Shown here: positions 1 through 6,817 of the stretch, one piece after another
Position numbering within the stretch: the first letter of the stretch is position 1
Layout: each line of letters opens with the position of its first letter
Origin: an uncultured Verrucomicrobia subdivision 3 bacterium
GTDB lineage: Bacteria; Verrucomicrobiota; Verrucomicrobiae; Limisphaerales; CAMLLE01
Reading direction: 5' to 3'
Length of the DNA stretch: 13,789 nt
Assembly: GCA_946480555.1 (NCBI GenBank)
Contig: CAMLLE010000020.1
Location: 1 to 13,789, forward strand
Translations under genes and position numbers: made by a program
The notes under the pieces: model-generated
Told to the model about the DNA's origin: nothing
The model's input: only the letters and a program-made list of their open reading frames with translations
The model's database searches: none

Positions 1-830
1 ACAATGTCCGGCTGAAGTTTGAGCAACGGGAGCAGTTTTTCTGCGCGCGCGGAATTCATTCCCACCGGCGTGTCCCACCAGAGCACCGCGACCGGCCCGT
101 AATTCGAAAGCAGTTCCTTCACCTGTGGCGCGGCGATTTTCTCGATGTAGTCATCCATGCTGCCCTGCTGCGCTGGGTCCCAATGATTCTGCGCGTCGAT
201 GGTGAACTGGCCGGTTTTGCTCGAAGCCGCCGCGCCGCCGGGATGATTCCAATCCTGCGCTTGCGAATAATAGAAGCCGAGTTTGATGCCTTCCTTACGG
301 CAGGCTTCGGCGAGTTCCGCCAGCGGATCGCGCTTGAACGGCGTCGCATCGTAGATGTTGAACGCGCTGGCCTTCGAACGATACATCGCAAAACCGTCGT
401 GATGCTTCGCGGTGATCACGATGTATTTCATGCCGGCGTCCTTCGCGAGCTTCACCCATTCGCCGGCGTTGAACTTCACCGGATTGAACTGTTCGCAAAA
501 TTTCCGGTAATCGGCGACGGGAATGCGGCCGCGATTCATGATCCATTCCGCGCCGCTGTTGGTGACGCGTTTTCCGTTCCAGATGCCGGCCGGAACGGAA
601 TAGACGCCCCAGTGAATGAACATCCCGAACCGCGCCTCGCGCCACCACTTCATGCGTTGATCGTGCGTCGGGCCGTATTCCCGTTGCCACAGTGCGACGA
701 CGGGCTCAGCTTTGCCGGTCGAACCAGCCGCCGGTTCCGCAGCAAACAGGTTTCCGCTCCCGGCCAGTCCAATGGCGAACAGGATTGGGGCGAGGCGGGC
801 GACAGACAAGCGATGCGCTCGGATATTCAT
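1..830 (-). CDS. Alpha-L-fucosidase, GH29 (3' end beyond the window)
   Basis: This gene encodes a secreted glycoside hydrolase family 29 enzyme expected to remove terminal alpha-L-fucose by a retaining mechanism. The first 276 residues are visible. A signal peptide covers about residues 1-30 (hydrophobic LAPILFAIGLAG, likely cleavage near FA-AEP). GH29 hallmarks follow: RFGMFIHWG at 67-75, KYIVITAKHHDGF at about 135-147 (paired histidines that bind fucose in the family), and VLWWDTP with D253 in the position of the catalytic nucleophile. The acid/base region and C-terminus lie outside the window. The start at 830 is supported by AGAGGAA seven nt upstream. It resembles the broad-specificity branch more than the downstream-window GH29 paralogue, but subfamily is my inference. 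The next gene upstream is another GH29, separated by a 271-nt gap holding repeat A1, so a separate promoter is possible. Confidence 0.93.
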   Translation of the reverse strand, partial: MNIRAHRLSVARLAPILFAIGLAGSGNLFAAEPAAGSTGKAEPVVALWQREYGPTHDQRMKWWREARFGMFIHWGVYSVPAGIWNGKRVTNSGAEWIMNRGRIPVADYRKFCEQFNPVKFNAGEWVKLAKDAGMKYIVITAKHHDGFAMYRSKASAFNIYDATPFKRDPLAELAEACRKEGIKLGFYYSQAQDWNHPGGAAASSKTGQFTIDAQNHWDPAQQGSMDDYIEKIAAPQVKELLSNYGPVAVLWWDTPVGMNSARAEKLLPLLKLQPDI

Positions 831-837
831 TCGATGA

Positions 838-844
838 TTCCTCT
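838..844 (-). promoter_or_regulatory. Shine-Dalgarno site of the GH29 gene starting at 830
   Basis: The minus strand reads AGAGGAA, with seven nt between it and the ATG at 830. It is one of only two clear ribosome-binding sites in the window, and it fixes this start. Confidence 0.7.
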
Positions 845-950
845 GGTCGGAGGCGAATCGAACTATACGCACCGTGCACCGCCACGAACCATAGTACGTT
901 TGTTCAAGCAATGCCGCGAAAACACGATGCAGCGGACAACTCAAAGTAGA

Positions 951-1094
951 GGGGAGCGCAACCGTCCCGGTTGCGCCAGTCGGCGTCCCGCCGACTGGAT
1001 CAGCGCGCCCCTTGAAACAACAACCCGTGTTCGTACGCTGGGCGAAGACATTTCGGCGGGACGCCGAAAACCACAGGCGGGACGCCTATGCTCC
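951..1094 (+). repeat. Family A hairpin-cluster repeat, copy A1
   Basis: This 144-bp element begins GGGGAGCGCA and ends in a degenerate inverted copy (TATGCTCC). It holds four hairpins. H1 (956-976) has stem GCGCAACCG and loop TCC. H2 (976-998) has stem CCAGTCGGCG and loop TCC. H3 (1051-1069) has stem TTTCGGCG and loop GGA. H4 (1075-1087) has stem AGGCG and loop GGA. All stems are perfect. A spacer of about 50 nt separates H2 from H3. The right end lies 7 nt after the stop codon of the GH29 gene ending at 1102, and the left end is 120 nt before the start of the next gene. It matches copies A2 and A3 in layout. Confidence 0.9.
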
Positions 1095-1101
1095 TCAACC
1101 T

Positions 1102-2736
1102 TCACTTCCACGCTTCGACTGCCAGATCCTCCAGCTGTTTATAGATCCCAAACGTATGCAGCGCCGCAGGCGCTTTCCCATTCGTGATGCGCAGCCGGAC
1201 GTACGACGCCGTAATCGGTTGAAAGCGGATAATCCACTTGTAGCCGATCGATTGCTTGTTCGCCGCTTCCGGAATGGGCGTCCAATCCTCGCCGTTGTTG
1301 GAATACTCGACCGACCAGCCCGTCGTGCGATGCCCCAGCTGAATGACTTCTTGAAGCATCAGGCAGTCGAAGGTCTTGGGCGAACGCAGATCGAACGCGA
1401 TCGTGTCGGTGTTGAAGCCGTCCGCGCTGGCGTAATAGCTCTTGCGATCTTCGTCCACCAGGTTGGCCGGATCGAACCGGCGGCCGCGCGGATGCTCGGT
1501 CGTGATCTTCGCGCCTTTCGCCAGGTTCGTGGCGAACGTGCTTTTCACCCAGCGATTCAGCCCGGCCGCATTGCGCGCATCGATGTCATGAATCAATCCT
1601 CGCCGATCCGGCGGGAAGTTCAGGAGCAGCAGGCTGTTGCGTCCCACCGACTGGCAATAAATGTCGATCAACTCCTTTACACTCTTCACGCGGCTGTCTT
1701 CGTTGTCGTGATAAAACCAGCTCGGCCGAATGGAGACGTCGGATTCCGCCGGGATGAACGCCGTGCCGTCGATCTCGCCCTGGTTCAATTCCTTGATGTG
1801 CTCCGACTCTTTCTGAATCGAAACGGGATTGATCGTGGCCCAGCACGGATCGCCGGCGATGCCGGATTCATTTCCGTTCCAGCGGCAGTCAGCGAACGGA
1901 TGGGAGTTCTTGGTGCCGAAAATCACGCACTGCGGCTGTAGCGCGCGGACAATTTTTTCCCAGCGCCTGTACATCGGGGTCGTCAGGAAATCCGCGCCCG
2001 CTCCATCCCACCACGTTTCCCAGATTGGCCCGTAGTTGCTCAGGAGTTCAGTCAATTGATTCGCGTAGTAGTCTTCGTAAGCCGAGGTGCCATACGTCGG
2101 TTCGCGGCGATCGTGCGGCCCGAGGTAAACGCCCGCTTTTATACCCGCGGCTTTCGCGGCGTCGGTGAATTCTTTCACGACGTCGCCCTTGCCGCTTTTC
2201 CACGGGCTGTTCTTCACGGAATAATCTGTGTACGCGCTCGGCCAGTTGCAGAAGCCATCCGCGTGTTTCGCCACCAGAATGCCGCAGGGAATGCCCGCGT
2301 CTTTCAGCACCTGCATCCATTGACTGCAATCAAGCGCGGTGGGATTGAACAGCGACGCCGGCGCCTTGCCGTTGCCTTCATTCACATTGTCTTCAAACGT
2401 GTTGATGCCGAAATGAAAGAAAGCGATGACTTCGCGCTCATACCATTCCATCTGGCGCGCAGTGGGAACGGGGCCGAACGGCTTTGGAGCATCGGCGGCG
2501 GGCAACGCCAACGAGGCCGCAACGAGAAGGAGGGCTGCGAAACCACGGCGGCACAGAGGAATCTCAGGCGAAGGTCGCAAAGGCCGCGAAGAAAGGCGTG
2601 AGGCGGCATGCGCCAGGTCGGTGTGGAACGTGGTTTTGCTACGGCTCCTTTGCGGCATTCGCGTTCTTCGTGTGAGGCATTTGAGTTCACGCCTCAAGAA
2701 GGCGCTCAAACTGTTCAGTTTCAGATTGCGTGTCAT
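1102..2736 (-). CDS. Secreted alpha-L-fucosidase, GH29, with C-terminal F5/8-type (CBM32-like) domain
   Basis: The protein is a second GH29 enzyme, closer to the alpha-1,3/1,4-fucosidase branch (GH29-B-like). In 544-residue numbering, the catalytic domain spans about 90-395, with FFHFGINTF, VAKHADGFCNW, ETWWDGAGAD (D244 as likely nucleophile) and PAESDVSIRPSWFYH (E331 as likely acid/base). A beta-sandwich carbohydrate-binding domain of the F5/8 type C kind covers about 402-535 (DLRSPKTFDCLMLQE, GWSVEYSNNGEDW, YVRLRI). The signal peptide core FAALLLVAASLALPAAD is at residues 66-82, far from the ORF start. Residues 1-60 read through an inverted pair of family B repeats and look non-coding. Candidate starts are ATG 2736 (overlaps the previous stop as ATGA but has no Shine-Dalgarno), ATG 2658, TTG 2580 and CTG 2556. 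I give the longest form; the true start may be nearer 2580. Confidence 0.9.
   Translation of the reverse strand: MTRNLKLNSLSAFLRRELKCLTRRTRMPQRSRSKTTFHTDLAHAASRLSSRPLRPSPEIPLCRRGFAALLLVAASLALPAADAPKPFGPVPTARQMEWYEREVIAFFHFGINTFEDNVNEGNGKAPASLFNPTALDCSQWMQVLKDAGIPCGILVAKHADGFCNWPSAYTDYSVKNSPWKSGKGDVVKEFTDAAKAAGIKAGVYLGPHDRREPTYGTSAYEDYYANQLTELLSNYGPIWETWWDGAGADFLTTPMYRRWEKIVRALQPQCVIFGTKNSHPFADCRWNGNESGIAGDPCWATINPVSIQKESEHIKELNQGEIDGTAFIPAESDVSIRPSWFYHDNEDSRVKSVKELIDIYCQSVGRNSLLLLNFPPDRRGLIHDIDARNAAGLNRWVKSTFATNLAKGAKITTEHPRGRRFDPANLVDEDRKSYYASADGFNTDTIAFDLRSPKTFDCLMLQEVIQLGHRTTGWSVEYSNNGEDWTPIPEAANKQSIGYKWIIRFQPITASYVRLRITNGKAPAALHTFGIYKQLEDLAVEAWK
2568..2591 (+). repeat. Family B tandem repeat, copy B1
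   Basis: The stretch is an imperfect tandem of the 9-mer GCGAAGGYC (about two and a half units). It matches the copy at 10372-10395 in 23 of 24 positions. It lies in the 5' part of the GH29 open frame, directly before the signal-peptide core, and forms an inverted pair with the copy at 2647-2676. Confidence 0.8.
2647..2676 (-). repeat. Family B repeat, inverted diverged copy B3
   Basis: Read on the minus strand, this 30-nt stretch (CTCACACGAAGAACGCGAAT and so on) matches 25 of 30 positions of the minus-to-plus counterpart at 10367-10396. It faces copy B1 across about 55 nt, so the two can fold together in a transcript. It lies in the doubtful N-terminal extension of the GH29 frame. Confidence 0.65.
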
Positions 2737-5645
2737 TGGTTCGAGGTTGATTGGTTGAAATCGGAGAGGCGCGGAGTGGCGCGATCCCGGTGCGTTTCGG
2801 TGCGGATCTTCAGAAGTGCAGGCGCGAGGCCGTCGGCGCTTGCGGTCAGCTGAATCTCTCCTGCCTGGCGGTCGCCTTGCACGATGATCTGCGCCAGGCC
2901 GTTGAACGCGCTGCGCGTCCAGCCCGTCGCTACTGGCGCTTCCTGGAATTCCAGCGTTGCACCCAGATTTACGCCACCCTGGCTATCGTCATTCTTCAGC
3001 AGGACGGCAATCGTGTTCTCACCCGGCTTCAGCGCCTTGCGTACATCAAAGGCCGGATCTTCGCGCCAGTTGTGCGATTCCCCGACGAGCTGGCCGTTCA
3101 CATAAATCCATCCGTGATCATCGATCCGTCCGAAAGCGAGCATCACATTGGCCGCAGTCAGATCGGCTTCACTCAGCTTCGCGCGCGTGCGAAACACCGC
3201 ATTTTCCTTTTCCTTCAACGGACCATGCTCGACTCGGATGTCCACCGAATCCCAGCCTGCATCTGAAAACTCCTCGTTCACTTCTGGCCGTGCCTCGGCT
3301 TCGGGCACTTTGCTCATGCGCCAGTCATCGACAGGACGAATCCGCCACCGCGGCGTGGAAACAAAAACGTCGGACTCGTGGCAGATCGGGTCGCCGTTGC
3401 CGACGCCGAGAATTTTTCCCGGCCCGCTCAGTTCGAAGCTGACGAAGTTGCTGGCAGCCGGAACGGTGCGTCCCTGCGCATCCACCACCGCGACGGCGAT
3501 CACGCTGACATCCTCACCACCCGCGCGCAGCTGGGCGCGATCCGGCACCAGCTTGAGCGCCGCCGGAGCGCCCGTGGTTTCAACTGCCGTTTCGGCAATC
3601 AGCTTGCCGCCTTTGAATCCTCTGGCTGCGAGCGCGCCCGGCGTGTAGTTCACGCTCCAGCGCAGATGAGAATTCCGCGGCATTGATTTCCGGCCGAGCG
3701 ACTGGCCGTTGAGGAAAAGCTCCACTTCATCGCAGTTGCTGAAGCAGCGCACGTCGATTGGTTCACTTTCGCGACCATTCCAGTTCCAATGCGGCATCAG
3801 GTGCAGCACCGTTTTGTCGCTCCACCATGATTGATAGTAGTAGAACGCGTCCTTGGGAAAGCCGCAGGTGTCGAGAATGCCAAACTGCGAACTGATGTTG
3901 GGCCAGTGGAATGGTGACGGTTCGCCGCGATAGTCGAAACCGGTCCAGACAAACGCGCCACTCGTCCAGGGACGCGCCGCGAAAATCTTCCACCATTCCT
4001 CCGCTGTCGCGCCATAACTGGGCTTGTTGTCGTCGTAAGCGGATTGATACACAGAGGTGTTGGTGTAAATGCCGCGTGTGTAAAAGGTGCTCGCCTCTTC
4101 GGTTCCAATGCAGGGCATCTTTGAATTCGCCCGATGAAACCCGTCGATGTCGCCGTTGTTCATGTAGTTGAAGCCCTGCACATCGGCCACGGTTGAAAAG
4201 CCATCCGGCTTCCCCGTTGACCAGGAATTCATCGCGGCGGTGCAGGCGCGCGTCGGATCCAGCCGATGCACCAGCCGTTGCATCGTCGCAAACGCACGTG
4301 CGGCGGACTCGTCGCGCTGGACCATTTCTTCGTTGGCGAGCGACCACATGAACACGCCCGGATGGTTCCGATCGCGAACCACGAGGTCGCTCAGATCCGC
4401 GAGATTCTGCGGGTCGCTACCCACGATGCGGCATTCGTTCATCACCAGCATCCCGAGCCGGTCGCACGCTTCGAGCAATTCCGGCGTGGGCGGATTGTGC
4501 GAAGTGCGCAGGGCGTTCGCGCCCATTTCCTTCAGTTTCGCCACGCGGAAATACTGCAGCGCATCCGGAATGGCGATGCCAACGCCGGCGTGGTCCTGAT
4601 GATTGCACGTGCCCTTGATGACGTAAGGCGCGCCATTGAGGAGAAAACCCTTGTTCGGATCGAACGCCACCGTGCGAATGCCGAACTCCGTTTCGGTGCG
4701 ATCGACAATCTCCCCCGCGGATTCCAGCGTCGTAATCAACCGATGGAGCTGGGGCATTTCGGGTGACCAGAGTTTCGGCGCGGCGACATTTGCCGACTGC
4801 TTCACTTCGGCCTCCGTCCACGGTTTCAACGTCACAATCTTCTCGGCGACGCCCACCGCCTTGCCCACGGCATCGAGTATCACGCAACGCACGCGAACCG
4901 TGGCTGCCTGTTCCTGCGCATTGCTCAACCGCGTTTCGATCTGAACTTCCGCGGCACCTTTCGGGATGTTGTCCTTGAACCGGCTGGAGACGAATGTCCC
5001 GTTTGGCGCGACCGCCAATGGCGCGGTCTTCACCAGCCAGACGTGGCGGTAGATTCCGGCGCCTTCGTAAAACCAGCCTTCGAACTGCGAAACATCGACG
5101 CGCACAGCGAGCGTGTTTTCGCCGCCGCAATTGGCGATGTCGGTGATGTCGTAACGGAAGCTCGTGTAACCGCTCTCCCGGCGGCCGAGCCGGTATCCGT
5201 TCAGGAAGACGCGCGCGTCGCGAAACACGCCGTCGAACTCCAGCCACAGGCGTTTGCCGCGGTCCTCGTTGGAGAGCGTGAACTTGCGGCGATACCAACC
5301 GACGTTGTTTGTGGCGTAACCCGGCCCGAGCGGTTTGTAACCGTGCGAGCGATCGGCGCGCGAATCAAAGGGCAGCTCAACGGCCCAATCGTGGGGCAGG
5401 TTCAGTGTGCGCCAGGTTTTGTCCGGAAACGAACTGCGCGCCGGCCCGGTGCTGACGCCGGCCTTGTCGAATTTTTCGCCGGTGCCCCAGTCATCGCCGA
5501 GATGGAACTTCCAGCCGAAATCCAGCAACAGCCGCTCGCGAACCGGCGCGGCTTCTTTTTCCGGTGCAGCTTGCACGCGATTCACCGGACCCACGGCAAT
5601 GGTTGCCAACAGCGCCACCAGAATCAGGCGGCCACCCATCTTCAT
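2733..5645 (-). CDS. Secreted GH2 beta-galactosidase-like hydrolase with an inserted beta-sandwich domain
   Basis: This is a glycoside hydrolase family 2 enzyme, most like the beta-galactosidases with a DUF4982 region. Numbering from the ATG at 5645 (970 residues): signal peptide 1-26 (LILVALLATIAVG, cleavage after VQA); sugar-binding jelly roll about 37-206 (FRDARVFLNGYRLGRRESGY); Ig-like domain 211-316; TIM barrel 323-611 with NHQDHAGVG, NALRTSHNPP, WSLANEEM (acid/base E439) and CIGTEEAST (likely nucleophile E516); DUF4982-like region 611-686; and a Big-like domain from 693. That last domain is interrupted at about 759-907 by an extra beta-sandwich and resumes with RSAFNGLAQIIVQ. The open frame continues upstream to 5732, but those residues are read from repeat A2, so I reject them. 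ATG 5663 is the other option. AGGA lies 11 nt before 5645. The stop overlaps the next frame as ATGA. Confidence 0.93.
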   Translation of the reverse strand: MKMGGRLILVALLATIAVGPVNRVQAAPEKEAAPVRERLLLDFGWKFHLGDDWGTGEKFDKAGVSTGPARSSFPDKTWRTLNLPHDWAVELPFDSRADRSHGYKPLGPGYATNNVGWYRRKFTLSNEDRGKRLWLEFDGVFRDARVFLNGYRLGRRESGYTSFRYDITDIANCGGENTLAVRVDVSQFEGWFYEGAGIYRHVWLVKTAPLAVAPNGTFVSSRFKDNIPKGAAEVQIETRLSNAQEQAATVRVRCVILDAVGKAVGVAEKIVTLKPWTEAEVKQSANVAAPKLWSPEMPQLHRLITTLESAGEIVDRTETEFGIRTVAFDPNKGFLLNGAPYVIKGTCNHQDHAGVGIAIPDALQYFRVAKLKEMGANALRTSHNPPTPELLEACDRLGMLVMNECRIVGSDPQNLADLSDLVVRDRNHPGVFMWSLANEEMVQRDESAARAFATMQRLVHRLDPTRACTAAMNSWSTGKPDGFSTVADVQGFNYMNNGDIDGFHRANSKMPCIGTEEASTFYTRGIYTNTSVYQSAYDDNKPSYGATAEEWWKIFAARPWTSGAFVWTGFDYRGEPSPFHWPNISSQFGILDTCGFPKDAFYYYQSWWSDKTVLHLMPHWNWNGRESEPIDVRCFSNCDEVELFLNGQSLGRKSMPRNSHLRWSVNYTPGALAARGFKGGKLIAETAVETTGAPAALKLVPDRAQLRAGGEDVSVIAVAVVDAQGRTVPAASNFVSFELSGPGKILGVGNGDPICHESDVFVSTPRWRIRPVDDWRMSKVPEAEARPEVNEEFSDAGWDSVDIRVEHGPLKEKENAVFRTRAKLSEADLTAANVMLAFGRIDDHGWIYVNGQLVGESHNWREDPAFDVRKALKPGENTIAVLLKNDDSQGGVNLGATLEFQEAPVATGWTRSAFNGLAQIIVQGDRQAGEIQLTASADGLAPALLKIRTETHRDRATPRLSDFNQSTSNQ

Positions 5646-5673
5646 ACCGATTTCAATCCTCATGGCTTTTTTG

Positions 5674-5801
5674 GGGGAGCGCACGCGTCTCGCGTGCTGT
5701 TTTCGGCGTCTCGCCGAAACTTTCCTATTCATCGATTGCGAGTTGCCACACCCCTCATGGGCGGGACGCCGACTGGTGCAACCGGGACGGTTGCGCTCCC
5801 C
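5674..5801 (-). repeat. Family A hairpin-cluster repeat, copy A2 (opposite orientation)
   Basis: This 128-bp element is bounded by a perfect 10-bp inverted repeat, GGGGAGCGCA (5674-5683) and TGCGCTCCCC (5792-5801). On the plus strand its hairpins are GCACGCG with loop TCT (5681-5697), TTTCGGCG with loop TCT (5701-5719), a shortened GGCG with loop GGA near 5762-5772, and GCAACCG with loop GGA (5778-5794). Reverse-complemented, the order matches A1 and A3. It fills the gap between the pseudopilin stop (24 nt away) and the GH2 start, and its left part is open in the GH2 reading frame. Confidence 0.9.
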
Positions 5802-5825
5802 ATTCTCGTTGCAGAATCCAAACTG

Positions 5826-6755
5826 TCACTGATGGCCGGTGGTCTTGCCAGGGTTGCACCAAAACTCATTCGCACCGGAGCTTTTGAACAACGCTTCGGC
5901 TTCCACGAACTTGATGAACTGCGTCCGCCCGTCGAGTCCCGCCACAACACAGCCCGTCGCGTGGCGCTTGTGAGGTCCTTCGACCTGGCCGTTCACGTAA
6001 GGGAAGTTGGAACCATCATTGTAGGAACCGGCGGAATAATTCCCGGCGTTGTCGCGATCGCCCGGTTCCCAGAACAGAAATGAGGAGGCGATTTTGAATT
6101 GCGTGATCTTGTAGCTCTTGCCGCCCAGCGCGCCGTAGCCGTTCACCGCGCCATTCATGACGTAAGTGGAAAGCCGGTTTTTGCGGAGGTTCCAAGTCGT
6201 CTTGGGGGCCATTGGACCGTCCATCGGACACCAATATGTGCCGACCGATTTCGTGTAATCCCAGAGCTGTCCGCGCGCGTCGCTATAGGTTTCGGACGAG
6301 AGCGGCGCGCTGGTGGGCGGGGTATAGGCCACGTAGCCCGATCCCGCTGACGCGGGCTTGTAGAGCCAGCCCGGATAGGAAACTCCGCCGAGCGGCGCGC
6401 AATCGTCCCAGTTCGGCCAGGGCAGATAATCCTGAAAATCGCCGGCGTACATGTGACAGGACTGCGTCAGCTGCCGGAGATTGTTCAAGCAGGTGGCGCG
6501 CTTGGCGGTCATCTTCGCTTTCGAAAGCGCGGGCAGCAGCATGGCGGCGAGAATCGCGATGATCGCGATCACCACGAGCAGTTCGATCAAGGTGAAGCCA
6601 CGATGGAAGTGCGTCCTGCTTCGTTGTAGAAAACCAACAGATGAAGCATCGGCGGAACGGCAGTTCCGCCCTACCGATGACGGTAGAACTGCGCTGCCGC
6701 GCAACCTCACGTTGCGCGCCAAAAGATGCATTCCAGAGTATTTCGAATCGTTCAT
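5826..6755 (-). CDS. Prepilin-type protein with H-X9-DG motif (type II secretion-like pseudopilin)
   Basis: The protein carries a type IV prepilin signal, [20 protein letters not shown], with the +5 glutamate and a hydrophobic helix that anchors it in the inner membrane before peptidase cleavage and methylation. Near the C-terminus, [12 protein letters not shown] fits the H-X9-DG processing-associated motif (H265, D275, G276 when numbered from 6755). This class is greatly expanded in Verrucomicrobiota and Planctomycetota; individual roles are mostly unknown. From the ATG at 6755 the leader before cleavage is 53 residues, unusually long, and it is read through hairpin repeat family D. ATG 6731 gives 45 residues. 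No ATG, GTG, TTG or CTG occurs in frame between the repeat and the cleavage site. An upstream start at 6899 would run into the preceding gene and is rejected. Confidence 0.85.
   Translation of the reverse strand: MNDSKYSGMHLLARNVRLRGSAVLPSSVGRNCRSADASSVGFLQRSRTHFHRGFTLIELLVVIAIIAILAAMLLPALSKAKMTAKRATCLNNLRQLTQSCHMYAGDFQDYLPWPNWDDCAPLGGVSYPGWLYKPASAGSGYVAYTPPTSAPLSSETYSDARGQLWDYTKSVGTYWCPMDGPMAPKTTWNLRKNRLSTYVMNGAVNGYGALGGKSYKITQFKIASSFLFWEPGDRDNAGNYSAGSYNDGSNFPYVNGQVEGPHKRHATGCVVAGLDGRTQFIKFVEAEALFKSSGANEFWCNPGKTTGHQ
6651..6718 (+). repeat. Family D hairpin cluster in the pseudopilin leader
   Basis: Three perfect hairpins lie in 68 nt: GGCGGAAC, loop GGCA (6651-6670); CTACCG, loop ATGA (6671-6686); and GCGCAAC, loop CTCAC (6699-6717). 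They have longer loops than family A and no GGGGAGCGCA ends, so I treat them as a separate family. They sit inside the apparent leader of the pseudopilin gene, between its candidate ATGs and its cleavage site. Confidence 0.75.
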
Positions 6756-6773
6756 ATATCGTCGGGAGCGGTT

Positions 6774-6803
6774 CGGAGAGGCCGGGATCGTCCGGCCTCT
6801 CCG
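6774..6803 (-). terminator. Strong hairpin after the Ig-like protein gene
   Basis: A perfect 12-bp stem, CGGAGAGGCCGG, encloses a 6-nt loop. It begins 14 nt after the TAA of the Ig-like protein gene and ends about 18 nt before the first pseudopilin ATG. No run of U follows it on the minus strand, so it may be a processing or stability hairpin instead of a classical Rho-independent terminator. Confidence 0.6.
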
Positions 6804-6817
6804 GTGATTGCGGCTGC

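Noticed and set aside
845..950. Sigma-70-type promoter for the fucosidase at 830
   Set aside because: I found no -35/-10 pair with good spacing, so none is reported.
951..1094. Family A repeats as a CRISPR array
   Set aside because: The copies are kilobases apart and contain hairpins of different sequence, not regular direct repeats with spacers; no cas gene is present.
183..1187. Long plus-strand open frame spanning the GH29 start and repeat A1
   Set aside because: It is antisense to a clear GH29 gene and runs through the repeat; the product has no recognisable domain.
5674..5801. Family A repeat as an insertion sequence with its own transposase
   Set aside because: The elements are under 150 bp and no transposase gene occurs in the window; any mobility would have to be supplied from elsewhere.
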